A DNA stretch of 64,000 nt, taken from the NCBI RefSeq assembly GCF_004570865.1, contig NZ_SPQS01000003.1:409588-473587 (forward strand), given 5' to 3'. Made by a program: the position numbers and the translations under genes. The notes beneath the pieces were generated by a model that was not told the origin of the DNA, did no database searches, and saw only the letters and a list, made by a program, of their open reading frames with translations. Source of the DNA: Bradyrhizobium frederickii (GTDB taxonomy: Bacteria > Pseudomonadota > Alphaproteobacteria > Rhizobiales > Xanthobacteraceae). Positions 17,178 through 25,768 of this stretch are shown piece by piece (positions within the stretch are counted from its first letter, which is position 1; each line of letters opens with the position of its first letter).

Positions 17178-17704
17178 ACGCCGAAAGCCCGATCTGGGCG
17201 CTGATCGCCATCTTTGGACTGATGTCGCTGTTCGCGGTCGGCGGCGCCGCTGCGGCGGTGCCCGAGATGCATCGCATCGCGGTCGAGGTGAATCACTGGA
17301 TGACCGACAAGCAGTTCACCGATGCCTATGCGATCGCGCAGCTCTCGCCAGGTCCGAACGTGCTTATCGTGACGTTAATCGGCTATGCCGTTGCCGGCAT
17401 CCCCGGCGCGCTGGCGGCGACGCTGGCGATGTGCCTGCCGACGGCGCTGCTTGCCTATTATGTCAGCCGGCTCCTGGATCGGCCCGGCCAATCGCGCTGG
17501 CCCGGCTTGATTCAGGCTGCACTGGTTCCGCTCTCGATCGGATTGATGGCGGCGAGCGCCCTGATCCTAGCCCAGTCGACCGATCGCACAATTGCTGCAC
17601 TGCGTCTGACCGCAATGGTTGCGCTGATCGCATCGATCTCGCGCATCGATCCCCTGTGGCTGTTGCTTGCCGGCAGGCTGTTGGGTTTTGCTGGCATTGT
17701 GTAA
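17174..17704 (+). CDS. Chromate transporter family protein, second half
   Basis: Membrane protein of 176 residues from the ATG at 17174. It shows the CHR-domain features FAVGGAAAAVPEMHR and QLSPGPNVLIVTLIGY, and about five hydrophobic segments. Short ChrA-type proteins act as pairs; its partner directly upstream is deleted, so the remaining protein may be non-functional or form homomers. The reading frame itself is intact. Transport of chromate or another oxyanion is a family inference only. Confidence 0.85.
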   Translation: MNAESPIWALIAIFGLMSLFAVGGAAAAVPEMHRIAVEVNHWMTDKQFTDAYAIAQLSPGPNVLIVTLIGYAVAGIPGALAATLAMCLPTALLAYYVSRLLDRPGQSRWPGLIQAALVPLSIGLMAASALILAQSTDRTIAALRLTAMVALIASISRIDPLWLLLAGRLLGFAGIV

Positions 17705-17799
17705 TGAAAATCGCTAGGCAATGATCCGGGCGGGGGATCCAGTTCCAGCCGATTTAGAACAACAGTGCTCGTGACTTACGGGTCGCGGAGGAGACATGC

Positions 17800-18561
17800 A
17801 TGGCCGACACGATGGGCCACTCAGCGACGGCCACCCGAAATACCCGGTTGGCGCTCGGCTTCTGTCTGCTGGCGATTGCGCCGCAGATCTTCGAATTGAT
17901 CTGGTCGATCGGGACGATCTTCGGCTGGGGGGCCGGCCGCGGCCCGGGGACGGTGCTCACCAGCCACGTGACCGCGTTGCTCGCTGGCGCGCCCAGTGCG
18001 ATCTTCGGATCGTTCGGCGGCGGCACCAAGAAGATGTCGTCCGAAGTGCTGCTGGCCCTGATCTATACCTATCCGCTGCTGGTCGTGGCGATCCTCACGC
18101 TGTTCATGACGGTACGGTCGGCGCAGGACTATGTCGGCGGCGTCGTCCTGATGGCGGTTGCTCTGTTCGCGCTGTGGGCGGGAAGCGATCTGCAGGGCAT
18201 GCGGGGCTTCTCCTTCGGCGCCGGCACCGCGCCGCGCATGTTCAGCGGACTGCTGGTTGCCTTGTCCGCGGCCATCGCCCTGACCGGTCTTCTGACCGAT
18301 GGGCCGGCGATGGCCCATTATTCCTGGCGAGGACCGCTGTTCGTGGTGGCCGCGATCCTGTTCTTCGCGCTGGCGATCCGGCCGCTCGGCGTCGTGGTCA
18401 CGGCCTTCATCAGCTTCATGATCGCGGCGACGGGCTCGCAGGAGACGCGCTGGCGTGAAGCGGTCATCGTCGGTGCCTGCCTGACGCTGGGTTGCGCGAT
18501 CCTGTTTCCCTACGTGCTCGGCCTGCCGATGCCGATGCTTCCGCGTTTCCTGATCCAGTGA
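17800..18561 (+). CDS. TctB-type small membrane subunit of a tripartite tricarboxylate transporter
   Basis: 253 residues with several hydrophobic segments (for example LALGFCLLAIAPQIFELIW and LFVVAAILFFALAIRPLG), the size and pattern of the TctB subunit. GGAGGAGA lies upstream of the start. It precedes tctA by seven bases and heads a tctB-tctA-tctC operon. TctB is the poorly conserved small membrane component, so assignment leans on context as well as the C-terminal part. Confidence 0.85.
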   Translation: MADTMGHSATATRNTRLALGFCLLAIAPQIFELIWSIGTIFGWGAGRGPGTVLTSHVTALLAGAPSAIFGSFGGGTKKMSSEVLLALIYTYPLLVVAILTLFMTVRSAQDYVGGVVLMAVALFALWAGSDLQGMRGFSFGAGTAPRMFSGLLVALSAAIALTGLLTDGPAMAHYSWRGPLFVVAAILFFALAIRPLGVVVTAFISFMIAATGSQETRWREAVIVGACLTLGCAILFPYVLGLPMPMLPRFLIQ

Positions 18562-18568
18562 GGCTGTG

Positions 18569-20083
18569 ATGGATATCTTTGCCAACCTCGCTCACGGTTT
18601 TGCCGTCGCACTCTCCCCGATCAACCTGCTGATGTGCCTGATCGGCGCCCTCGTCGGCACGCTGGTCGGAGTGCTCCCGGGCATCGGCACCATCGCGACG
18701 GTCGCGATGCTGCTGCCGATCACCTTCGGACTGCCGCCGGTCGGCGCCTTGATCATGCTCGCCGGCATCTATTACGGCGCCCAATATGGCGGCTCGACCA
18801 CGTCGATCCTGGTCAACATACCCGGGGAGGCGACGTCCGTTGTCACCGCCATCGACGGCCACCAGATGGCGAGGCAGGGCCGCGCTGGCCCGGCGCTGGC
18901 GATCGCCGCGATCGGCTCGTTCTTCGCCGGCTGCGTCGCGACCGTGCTCATCGCCGTGCTCGGGGCGCCCCTGACCAAGCTGGCGCTGGCGTTCGGTCCG
19001 GCGGAGTATTTCTCGCTGATGGTGCTCGGCCTGATCTTTGCGGTCGTGCTGGCCAAGGGCTCGGTGCTGAAGGCGATCGCGATGATCGTGTTCGGCCTGT
19101 TGTTGTCGATGGTCGGCTCGGACATCGAAACCGGCGCCTCCCGCATGGCCTTCAACATTCCGGAACTCGCCGACGGCCTCGGCTTTGCGACGGTGGCGAT
19201 GGGCGTATTCGGCTTTGCGGAGATCATCCGCAATCTCGACGCCGGCGCCGAGATGAGCCGCGACCTCGTGCAGCAGAAGATCACCGGCCTGATGCCGACG
19301 AAGAAGGATCTGATCGACTCGACGCCCGCGATTCTGCGCGGCACCGTGCTCGGCTCGATCCTCGGCATCCTGCCCGGCGGCGGTGCGACGATTGCATCAT
19401 TCGGCGCCTATACGCTCGAAAAGAAGCTCGCCAGGGACCCGTCGCGGTTTGGCCGCGGCGCGATCGAGGGCGTGGCGGGGCCGGAGAGCGCCAACAACGC
19501 CGCCGCGCAGACCTCCTTCATTCCGCTGCTCACGCTCGGCATCCCGCCGAACGCGGTGATGGCGCTGATGGTGGGCGCGATGACCATCCACGGCATCGTG
19601 CCGGGCCCGCAGGTGATGCAGAAGCAGCCGGACCTCGTCTGGGGCATGATCGCCTCGATGTGGATCGGCAATCTGATGCTGATCATCATCAACCTGCCGC
19701 TGGTCGGAATCTGGGTGCGGCTGCTGCGCGTGCCCTACCGGCTGATGTTCCCCTCGATCGTGATCTTCTGCGCGATCGGGATCTATTCGGTGAACAACGC
19801 GCCAGTCGACGTCATCCTCGCCGGCGTGTTCGGTCTCGTCGGCTACTGGCTGATCAAGCACGATTTCGAGCCGGCACCTCTGCTGCTCGGCATGGTGCTG
19901 GGACCGTTGATGGAGGAGAACCTGCGCCGTGCGCTGCTGATCTCGCGTGGCGACTGGAGCGTGTTCCTGACGCGTCCGTTGTCGGCAGTGCTGCTGGCGG
20001 TCGCGGCCGGCCTCCTCGTCCTCACCGTGCTGCCGTCGCTCCGATCGAAGCGCGACGAGGTGTTCACCGAATCCGAGAATTGA
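18569..20083 (+). CDS. TctA-type large membrane subunit of a tripartite tricarboxylate transporter
   Basis: Polytopic protein of 504 residues with the TctA hallmarks GTLVGVLPGIG near the start, YYGAQYGGSTTSIL, and GILPGGGATIASFGAYTLEKK in the middle, followed by NNAAAQTSFIPLLTLGIPPNAVMALM. It forms the secondary-transport channel of a Tct uptake system driven by ion gradients. The ATG at 18569 is preferred to the GTG one codon earlier. A hairpin separates it from the downstream binding-protein gene. Confidence 0.95.
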   Translation: MDIFANLAHGFAVALSPINLLMCLIGALVGTLVGVLPGIGTIATVAMLLPITFGLPPVGALIMLAGIYYGAQYGGSTTSILVNIPGEATSVVTAIDGHQMARQGRAGPALAIAAIGSFFAGCVATVLIAVLGAPLTKLALAFGPAEYFSLMVLGLIFAVVLAKGSVLKAIAMIVFGLLLSMVGSDIETGASRMAFNIPELADGLGFATVAMGVFGFAEIIRNLDAGAEMSRDLVQQKITGLMPTKKDLIDSTPAILRGTVLGSILGILPGGGATIASFGAYTLEKKLARDPSRFGRGAIEGVAGPESANNAAAQTSFIPLLTLGIPPNAVMALMVGAMTIHGIVPGPQVMQKQPDLVWGMIASMWIGNLMLIIINLPLVGIWVRLLRVPYRLMFPSIVIFCAIGIYSVNNAPVDVILAGVFGLVGYWLIKHDFEPAPLLLGMVLGPLMEENLRRALLISRGDWSVFLTRPLSAVLLAVAAGLLVLTVLPSLRSKRDEVFTESEN

Positions 20084-20152
20084 CCACCGCCTGCGTCGGC
20101 ACGCCGCATTCGGAAGTCGAATCGACTTGTGTGACGGCTTCGTGAAATGAAA

Positions 20153-20175
20153 ATGCCGGCCCTTGTGGCCGGCAT
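20153..20175 (+). other. Intercistronic hairpin between tctA and tctC
   Basis: A perfect 9-bp stem, ATGCCGGCC / GGCCGGCAT, with a 5-base loop stands 20 bases before the tctC start. There is no T-run, so it is more likely a processing or mRNA-stabilising element that raises binding-protein expression than a terminator (inference). Confidence 0.6.
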
Positions 20176-20195
20176 CTTGTCCCGGGGGAAACGAT

Positions 20196-21179
20196 ATGAC
20201 TTCCATTCGCACGCTCACTTCGGGCGCATGTGCCGTAGCGCTTGCATCGCTGTGCATCTTCACCGCGCCGGCGAAGGCTCAGACCTACCCGACACGCAGC
20301 ATCACCATGATCGTGCCGTTTGCGGCAGGCGGTCCGACCGACGTCGTCGCGCGCATCGTCACCGGACACATGGCGCAGACGCTCGGACAGAGCGTCATCA
20401 TCGAGAACGTGGTCGGCGCCGGCGGCACCACCGCGACCACGCGCGCCGCGCGCGCGGCCAATGACGGCTATACGCTGATCACCGGGCACATGGGCACGCA
20501 CGCCGCCTCGGTGCCGCTCTATCCGAAGCTCGCCTATCATCCCGAGAAGGATTTCGAGCCGATCGCGCTGCTCGCAGGCACGCCGATCCTGATCCTGGCG
20601 CGCAAGGATTTCCCGCCCAAGGACCTGAACGAGTTCGTGACCTACGTGAAGGCCAACGCCGAGAAGGTGAACGCGGCGCATGCCGGCGTCGGCTCGGTCT
20701 CGCACGTCTCGTGCGAGCTCCTGCACTCGATCCTCGACGTCAAGCCGGTCAGCGTGCCCTTCAGCGGCACCGGACCTGCGATGAACGCGCTGGTGGGGGG
20801 GCAGGTCGACTACATGTGCGACCAGATCGTCAACGCCGTGCCGCAGATCAACGCCGGCACCATCAAGGCCTATGCGATCGCAACACCGCAGCGCAATCCG
20901 TCGCTGCCGAACGTGCCGACCACGGCGGAAGCCGGCCTGCCGAAATTCCAGGCCCAGGCCTGGAATGCGATGTTCGCGCCCAAGGGAACTTCGGCGGCGA
21001 TCGTGGCCAGCCTGAACGCTGCGGCCAGCAAGGCACTCGACGACGAGACCGTGAAGAAGCGCCTGCTCGAGCTCGGCAGCGTCATTCCCACGGCCGCAGA
21101 GCGGACGCCGGAGGCGCTGGCCACCCTCGTCAAGAACGAGATCGCGAAGTGGACCCCGGTGCTCAAACCGGCAACTTAG
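20196..21179 (+). CDS. TctC/Bug-family periplasmic solute-binding protein
   Basis: Secreted binding protein of 327 residues. The signal peptide MTSIRTLTSGACAVALASL...APAKA is probably cleaved before QTYP. The Bug signature YPTRSITMIVPFAAGGPTDVVAR follows, with VVGAGGTTATTRAARAANDGYT and the C-terminal ALATLVKNEIAKWTPVLK. The start ATG at 20196 has GGGGGAA upstream. It is the third gene of the tctBAC operon. The ligand is likely a carboxylate but cannot be specified. Confidence 0.93.
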   Translation: MTSIRTLTSGACAVALASLCIFTAPAKAQTYPTRSITMIVPFAAGGPTDVVARIVTGHMAQTLGQSVIIENVVGAGGTTATTRAARAANDGYTLITGHMGTHAASVPLYPKLAYHPEKDFEPIALLAGTPILILARKDFPPKDLNEFVTYVKANAEKVNAAHAGVGSVSHVSCELLHSILDVKPVSVPFSGTGPAMNALVGGQVDYMCDQIVNAVPQINAGTIKAYAIATPQRNPSLPNVPTTAEAGLPKFQAQAWNAMFAPKGTSAAIVASLNAAASKALDDETVKKRLLELGSVIPTAAERTPEALATLVKNEIAKWTPVLKPAT

Positions 21180-21204
21180 GCAATGCGATCAAGCTGATAG
21201 GCAG

Positions 21205-21230
21205 AAGGGCGGGACGCAGGTTCCGCCCTT
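21205..21230 (+). terminator. Probable terminator of the tct operon
   Basis: AAGGGCGG and CCGCCCTT form an 8-bp stem around a 10-base loop, followed by GTCGTTTGT. It lies 25 bases after the tctC stop. The T-tract is poor, so Rho may be needed. Confidence 0.55.
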
Positions 21231-21366
21231 GTCGTTTGTGCCGGGACCGCTCATTTTTCCGGGTATAATCGCCACAGACAGCGAATCGCTGCTGTCGCAG
21301 CATGGGGGCGGCCGCTAACTTCGCCGCCTCCCCCAGAGGCTGCCGTCTTCCTAAGGTTTTTGGCAT

Positions 21367-22161
21367 ATGCACCAGTATCAGGACCTGCTCGAGCGGATTC
21401 TTTCAGACGGGGCCGAGAAGACCGACCGGACCGGTACCGGCACGCTTTCCGTGTTCGGCCACCAGATGCGGTTCAATCTATCCGCCGGCTTCCCGATGCT
21501 GACCACCAAGCGGCTGCCGCTGAAGGCGATCGTGCACGAGCTGTTGTGGTTCCTGAAGGGCGACACCAACATCAAATATCTGCGCGACAACGGCGTCACC
21601 ATCTGGGACGAATGGGCGGACGCCAATGGTGATCTCGGCCCGGTGTACGGCCATCAATGGCGCTCCTGGCCCACGGCCGACGGGCGCAGCATCGATCAGA
21701 TCGCCAATGTCATCGACATGATCAAGCGCACTCCCGATTCCCGCCGGCTGATCGTCACCGCCTGGAATCCGGCCGACGTCGAGAAGATGGCGCTGCCGCC
21801 CTGCCACCTGCTGTTCCAGTTCTATGTCGCGAACGGCAAGCTGTCGTGCCAGCTCTACCAGCGTTCGGCCGACGTCTTCCTCGGCGTGCCCTTCAACATC
21901 GCCTCCTATGCGCTGCTCACCATGATGGTGGCGCAGGTCACCGGGCTGAAGCCCGGCGACTTCGTGCACTCGCTCGGCGATACCCATCTTTATTCCAACC
22001 ATCTGGAGCAGGCGAAGCTCCAGCTCACCCGCGCGCCGCGCGCACTGCCGCTGATGCGTATCAACCCTGATGTAAAGGACATCTTCTCCTTCCGCTTCGA
22101 GGATTTCGAGCTCGTCGGCTACGATCCGCATCCGCACATCAAGGCGGAAGTCGCGGTCTAG
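21367..22161 (+). CDS. thyA: Thymidylate synthase
   Basis: Folate-dependent methylation of dUMP to dTMP; 264 residues, the same length as the E. coli enzyme. The catalytic cysteine is Cys146 in [59 protein letters not shown] and HLYSNHLEQ are intact. A perfect TATAAT at 21264-21269 lies about 100 bases upstream, without an obvious -35. It is followed six bases later by a GNAT gene and then folA. ThyA makes dihydrofolate, which FolA recycles, so the operon is metabolically coherent. Confidence 0.98.
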   Translation: MHQYQDLLERILSDGAEKTDRTGTGTLSVFGHQMRFNLSAGFPMLTTKRLPLKAIVHELLWFLKGDTNIKYLRDNGVTIWDEWADANGDLGPVYGHQWRSWPTADGRSIDQIANVIDMIKRTPDSRRLIVTAWNPADVEKMALPPCHLLFQFYVANGKLSCQLYQRSADVFLGVPFNIASYALLTMMVAQVTGLKPGDFVHSLGDTHLYSNHLEQAKLQLTRAPRALPLMRINPDVKDIFSFRFEDFELVGYDPHPHIKAEVAV

Positions 22162-22166
22162 CGCAG

Positions 22167-22652
22167 ATGTCGTTGGCCATCCGTCGTGCCCAGGCTGGAG
22201 AAGCCGGCCTCGTTCTGTCCTTCATCCGCGAGCTTGCCGAATACGAAAAGCTGTCGCACGAAGTGGAGGCGACCGAGGCTGACATCAACGACGCGCTGTT
22301 CGGTGAAAGGCCGCAACTCTATTGCGCGATCGCCGAATGGAACGGTGAGCCGGTCGGCTTTGCGGTGTGGTTTGCGAATTTCTCCACCTTCAGCGGTCGC
22401 CACGGCATCTATCTCGAAGATCTCTACGTGCGGCCGTCGCATCGGGGCAGGGGCCTCGGCAAGGCGCTGCTGGTCCATCTCGCGAAGGAATGCGTCGACA
22501 ACGGCTGGGCGCGCCTGCAATGGGCGGTGCTCGACTGGAACGCGCCGTCGATCGCGTTCTACAAGTCGCTCGGCGCCGTCATGATGGACGACTGGACGCT
22601 GTGCCGCGTCACCGGACCGGCGCTGACGCGGCTTGCCGGGAGCTCTGCCTGA
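22167..22652 (+). CDS. GNAT acetyltransferase, diamine N-acetyltransferase-like
   Basis: 161-residue GNAT protein with the acetyl-CoA loop RPSHRGRGLGKALL and the segments GIYLEDLYVRPSHRG and WAVLDWNAPSIAFYKSLGA, characteristic of the spermidine/spermine (thialysine) acetyltransferase-like group. It lies between thyA and folA, and its stop codon overlaps the folA start (TGATG). The substrate in bacteria is uncertain, and its place in the folate operon is probably organisational. Confidence 0.88.
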   Translation: MSLAIRRAQAGEAGLVLSFIRELAEYEKLSHEVEATEADINDALFGERPQLYCAIAEWNGEPVGFAVWFANFSTFSGRHGIYLEDLYVRPSHRGRGLGKALLVHLAKECVDNGWARLQWAVLDWNAPSIAFYKSLGAVMMDDWTLCRVTGPALTRLAGSSA

Positions 22653-23164
22653 TGGAGATCGTGTTCGTCGTCGCGATCGCGGAGAACGGCGTCATCGGCG
22701 CGGGCAACGCGATGCCGTGGCGATTGAAATCCGACATGGCGCACTTCAAGGCGCTGACCATCGGCAAGCCCGTGATCATGGGCCGCAAGACCTTCGAATC
22801 GCTGCCCCGTCGTCCCCTGCCGGGCCGCACCAATATCGTGATCACGCGCGATCCGGCTTATCGTGCCAACGGGGCCATCGTCACGACGTCGGCCGCGGAT
22901 GCGGACGCGGTTGCGCGCGGGGATGCCCTGCGGCGTTCGGCCACTGACATCGCGGTGATCGGCGGCGCCGAGATCTTCCGGCAATGGCTCGATCGCGCCG
23001 ATCGCCTCGAAATCACCGAAGTCCATGCACGGCCCGAAGGGGATACGCATTTCGACATCGACAAGGGGGAATGGGACGAGGTTGACCGGATCCGCCACCC
23101 TGCCGGTCCCAGCGACAGCGCCGACTTCTCCTATGTGACATATCGTCGGCGGCGCGGCCATTAA
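22652..23164 (+). CDS. folA: Dihydrofolate reductase
   Basis: NADPH-dependent reduction of dihydrofolate; 170 residues. It shows the family landmarks VVAIAENGVIGAGNAMPWRLKSD with the active-site acidic residue after LK, the cofactor segment VIMGRKTFESLP, and IAVIGGAEIFRQW near the C-terminus. The ATG at 22652 overlaps the GNAT stop. Longer upstream frames are artefacts. Third gene of the thyA-GNAT-folA operon. Confidence 0.97.
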   Translation: MEIVFVVAIAENGVIGAGNAMPWRLKSDMAHFKALTIGKPVIMGRKTFESLPRRPLPGRTNIVITRDPAYRANGAIVTTSAADADAVARGDALRRSATDIAVIGGAEIFRQWLDRADRLEITEVHARPEGDTHFDIDKGEWDEVDRIRHPAGPSDSADFSYVTYRRRRGH

Positions 23165-23172
23165 CCGCTTTC

Positions 23173-23195
23173 GTCAATGTTTACATTGACTTTTT
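23173..23195 (+). terminator. Candidate terminator after folA
   Basis: GTCAATG-TTTA-CATTGAC followed directly by TTTTT, nine bases after the folA stop. The stem is A/T-rich and short, so it may instead be an operator near the hflK promoter. Confidence 0.5.
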
Positions 23196-23233
23196 CGTGC
23201 CCGAGCATAGCTCGGAAGACGATCAGGGCTGCG

Positions 23234-23262
23234 TTGTAAGGGACCTGCCTGTCCCCTATAAA
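23234..23262 (+). promoter_or_regulatory. Candidate sigma-70-type promoter of hflKC
   Basis: TTGTAA (23234-23239) and TATAAA (23257-23262) are separated by exactly 17 bases, leaving a leader of about 50 bases before hflK. Assigned by similarity and spacing. Confidence 0.5.
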
Positions 23263-23317
23263 GCCGGACCGGACAAAGCGGGCGGGGGCAATTCCACCCT
23301 GCCGAGGAGAGCGTCGA

Positions 23318-24454
23318 ATGCCGTGGAAGAATCAGGGCGGTGGCCCATGGGGCTCGGGTCCAAAGGGACCATGGGGCTCAGGCCCGCAACCGGTCGGGCC
23401 GAGGCCGCCGGATCTGGAAGACCTTCTGCGGCGCGGCCAGGACCGCCTCCAGCAGATCATGCCGGGCGGCTATTTCTCCGGCGTCGGCATCACGCTGATC
23501 GTCCTGCTCATCATCGCGTTCTGGCTGCTGTCGGGCTTCTTCCGCGTGCAGTCCGAAGAGCTCGGCGTCGTGCTGCGCTTCGGCAAGCATGTCCGCACCG
23601 TGCAGCCGGGCCTGAACTATCATCTGCCCTATCCGATCGAAACCGTGCTGCTGCCCAAGGCGCTGCGCGTCAACACCATCTCGATCGGCATGACGCTGAT
23701 CGACGATCCGGCGCGGCGCGGCCGTTCCATCCGTGACGTGCCGGAAGAGAGCCTGATGCTGACCGGCGACGAGAACATCGTCGACGTCGATTTCACCGTG
23801 CTGTGGCGCATCAAGCCTGATGGCGTCGGTGACTTCCTCTTCAACATCCAAAATCCCGAGGGCACCGTGAAAGCGGTCGCCGAAAGCGCGATGCGCGAGG
23901 TGATCGGCCGGTCGCAGATCCAGCCGATCCTGACCGGCGCGCGCAACGTCACCGAGCAGGGCGTGCAGGAGCTGATCCAGAGGACGCTGGACACCTACGG
24001 CGCCGGCATCCAGATCAGCCAGGTGCAGATGCAGAAGGTCGACCCGCCCGCGCAGGTGATCGACGCCTTCCGCGACGTCCAGGCGGCGCGCGCCAATCTC
24101 GAGCAGCTGCAGAACGAGGCGCAGACCTACGCCAACCAGGTCGTGCCGCAGGCACGCGGACGGGCGGCGCAGATTCAGCAGGCCGCCGAAGGCTACAAGG
24201 AGCAGGCGGTCGCCGAGGCCAAGGGCCAGAGCGCGCGCTTCCTGAAGGTTTACGACGAATACAAGAAGGCGCCCGACGTGACGCGTGAACGGATCTATCT
24301 GGAGACGATGGAGCGCGTGCTCGGCGGCGCGGACAAGCTCGTCTATGACGGCGGCGCCTCGGGCCAGGGCATCGTGCCCTATCTGCCGCTGGGCGAGTTG
24401 ACCAGCAAGCGGCCGCCTACCACCGGGCAGCCCTCGAGCGGAGGCAGCCGATGA
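23318..24454 (+). CDS. hflK: FtsH protease modulator HflK
   Basis: SPFH/band-7 membrane protein of 378 residues. A Gly/Pro-rich cytoplasmic N-terminus (PWGSGPKGPWGSGP) precedes one membrane span (VGITLIVLLIIAFWLLSGFF, about 55-75), then the band-7 domain from VQSEELGVVLRFGK and a C-terminal coiled coil rich in Gln/Ala. With HflC it forms a periplasm-facing cage around FtsH. A purine-rich GCCGAGGAGAG lies before the start. The stop overlaps the hflC start by four bases. Confidence 0.96.
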   Translation: MPWKNQGGGPWGSGPKGPWGSGPQPVGPRPPDLEDLLRRGQDRLQQIMPGGYFSGVGITLIVLLIIAFWLLSGFFRVQSEELGVVLRFGKHVRTVQPGLNYHLPYPIETVLLPKALRVNTISIGMTLIDDPARRGRSIRDVPEESLMLTGDENIVDVDFTVLWRIKPDGVGDFLFNIQNPEGTVKAVAESAMREVIGRSQIQPILTGARNVTEQGVQELIQRTLDTYGAGIQISQVQMQKVDPPAQVIDAFRDVQAARANLEQLQNEAQTYANQVVPQARGRAAQIQQAAEGYKEQAVAEAKGQSARFLKVYDEYKKAPDVTRERIYLETMERVLGGADKLVYDGGASGQGIVPYLPLGELTSKRPPTTGQPSSGGSR

Positions 24455-25347
24455 GGTCTCCGGTCACAGGTTTCGTCACCCTGCTCGCGCTCCTGTTCGT
24501 CGCGGTCCTCGGCTACATGTCGCTGTTCACGGTGCAGCAGACCGAGCAGACCATCGTGCTCCTGTTCGGCCGCCCCGTCGACGTCGTCACCGCGCCCGGC
24601 CTGCACTTCAAGGCGCCGTGGAATTCGGTGATCAACATCGACAAGCGGATTCTCGACCTGGAGAACCCGTCGCAGGAAGCGATCGCGTCCGACCAGAAGC
24701 GGCTCGTGGTCGACGCATTCGCGCGCTACCGCATCAAGGATGCGCTGCGCTTCTATCAGAGCATCGGCTCGATCCAGGCTGCCAACATCCAGCTCACCAC
24801 GCTCCTGAACGCGGCACTGCGCCGCGTGCTCGGCGAAGTCACCTTCATCAATGTGGTGCGCGACGACCGCGAGAAGCTGATGCAACGCATCCGCGACCAG
24901 CTCGATCACGAGGCCGACGGCTACGGCATCCAGGTCGTCGACGTCCGGATCCGCCGCGCCGACCTGCCGGAGCAGAACAGCCAGGCGGTCTATCAGCGCA
25001 TGAAGACCGAGCGCGAGCGCGAAGCGGCCGAGTTCCGCGCGCAGGGCGGCCAGAAGGCGCAGGAGATCCGCTCCAAGGCCGACCGTGAGGCGACCGTGAT
25101 CGTCGCGGAAGCCAACTCGCAGGCCGAGCAGACCCGCGGTGTGGGCGATGCCGAGCGCAACCGCCTGTTTGCGGAAGCCTACAGCAAGGACGCCGACTTC
25201 TTCGCCTTTTACCGGTCGATGACCGCCTATGAGAACGGCCTGAAGTCGAGCGATACCCGCTTCCTGCTGCGGCCGGACTCCGATTTCTTCCGGTACTTCA
25301 GCAACCCGTCCGGCAAGATGGCAACCGATACGCCGGCGAAGCCGTAA
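24451..25347 (+). CDS. hflC: FtsH protease modulator HflC
   Basis: 298 residues with one N-terminal membrane span (VTLLALLFVAVLGYMSLF), the SPFH domain (TEQTIVLLFGRPVDVVTAPGLHFKAPW), VVDVRIRRADLPEQNSQAVYQRMKTERE, and the typical end DADFFAFYRSMTAYENGL. It partners HflK in regulating FtsH. It is coupled by an ATGA overlap to hflK. Confidence 0.96.
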   Translation: MRSPVTGFVTLLALLFVAVLGYMSLFTVQQTEQTIVLLFGRPVDVVTAPGLHFKAPWNSVINIDKRILDLENPSQEAIASDQKRLVVDAFARYRIKDALRFYQSIGSIQAANIQLTTLLNAALRRVLGEVTFINVVRDDREKLMQRIRDQLDHEADGYGIQVVDVRIRRADLPEQNSQAVYQRMKTEREREAAEFRAQGGQKAQEIRSKADREATVIVAEANSQAEQTRGVGDAERNRLFAEAYSKDADFFAFYRSMTAYENGLKSSDTRFLLRPDSDFFRYFSNPSGKMATDTPAKP

Positions 25348-25356
25348 GCGAGACTG

Positions 25357-25379
25357 AGGGCGGCAGGTCTGGCCGCCCT
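25357..25379 (+). terminator. Hairpin after hflC
   Basis: AGGGCGGC and GCCGCCCT pair over a 7-base loop, 10 bases after the hflC stop. No T-run follows, so termination may be partial, allowing read-through into the DUF2065 gene. Confidence 0.5.
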
Positions 25380-25419
25380 TCGTCCAGACAAGAACAGCAC
25401 AACGGGAGGTTCCAATCCG

Positions 25420-25626
25420 ATGAGGTCCATTGCGTTCGCCGACTTCCTCATCGGCTTGGGCATCCTGTTCGTGCTGGAGGGCCTGATGTTTGCGGCGAGT
25501 CCGAACTGGATGCGCAAAGCCATGAAGAGCGCCATCGCCACGCCGGATAACATCCTGCGGGCGGTCGGGATCGGCTCGGCCGTGGTCGGCCTGGTCCTGA
25601 TCTGGGTTATGCGGCGTCCGGTCTAG
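25420..25626 (+). CDS. DUF2065 small membrane protein
   Basis: 68 residues with two hydrophobic helices, FADFLIGLGILFVLEGLMF and AVGIGSAVVGLVLIWVMRR, the architecture of DUF2065 (YjeT-like) proteins, which commonly sit next to hflKC. GGGAGG lies before the start. Probably an inner-membrane accessory of unknown function, co-expressed with hflKC. Confidence 0.9.
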   Translation: MRSIAFADFLIGLGILFVLEGLMFAASPNWMRKAMKSAIATPDNILRAVGIGSAVVGLVLIWVMRRPV

Positions 25627-25768
25627 ACCTCGCACCAACGCCAAAGTGAAGCCGAAGGACCGGTTTTTCGCCGTATTATCGGGCTCTTGAGGCCCGTTAA
25701 GCTCCGTGCTTGCGCCGTCCCCCCGTTCGAGCGCAGTCTGGACCGAATCCTTTTCTCTGGAGATACCA

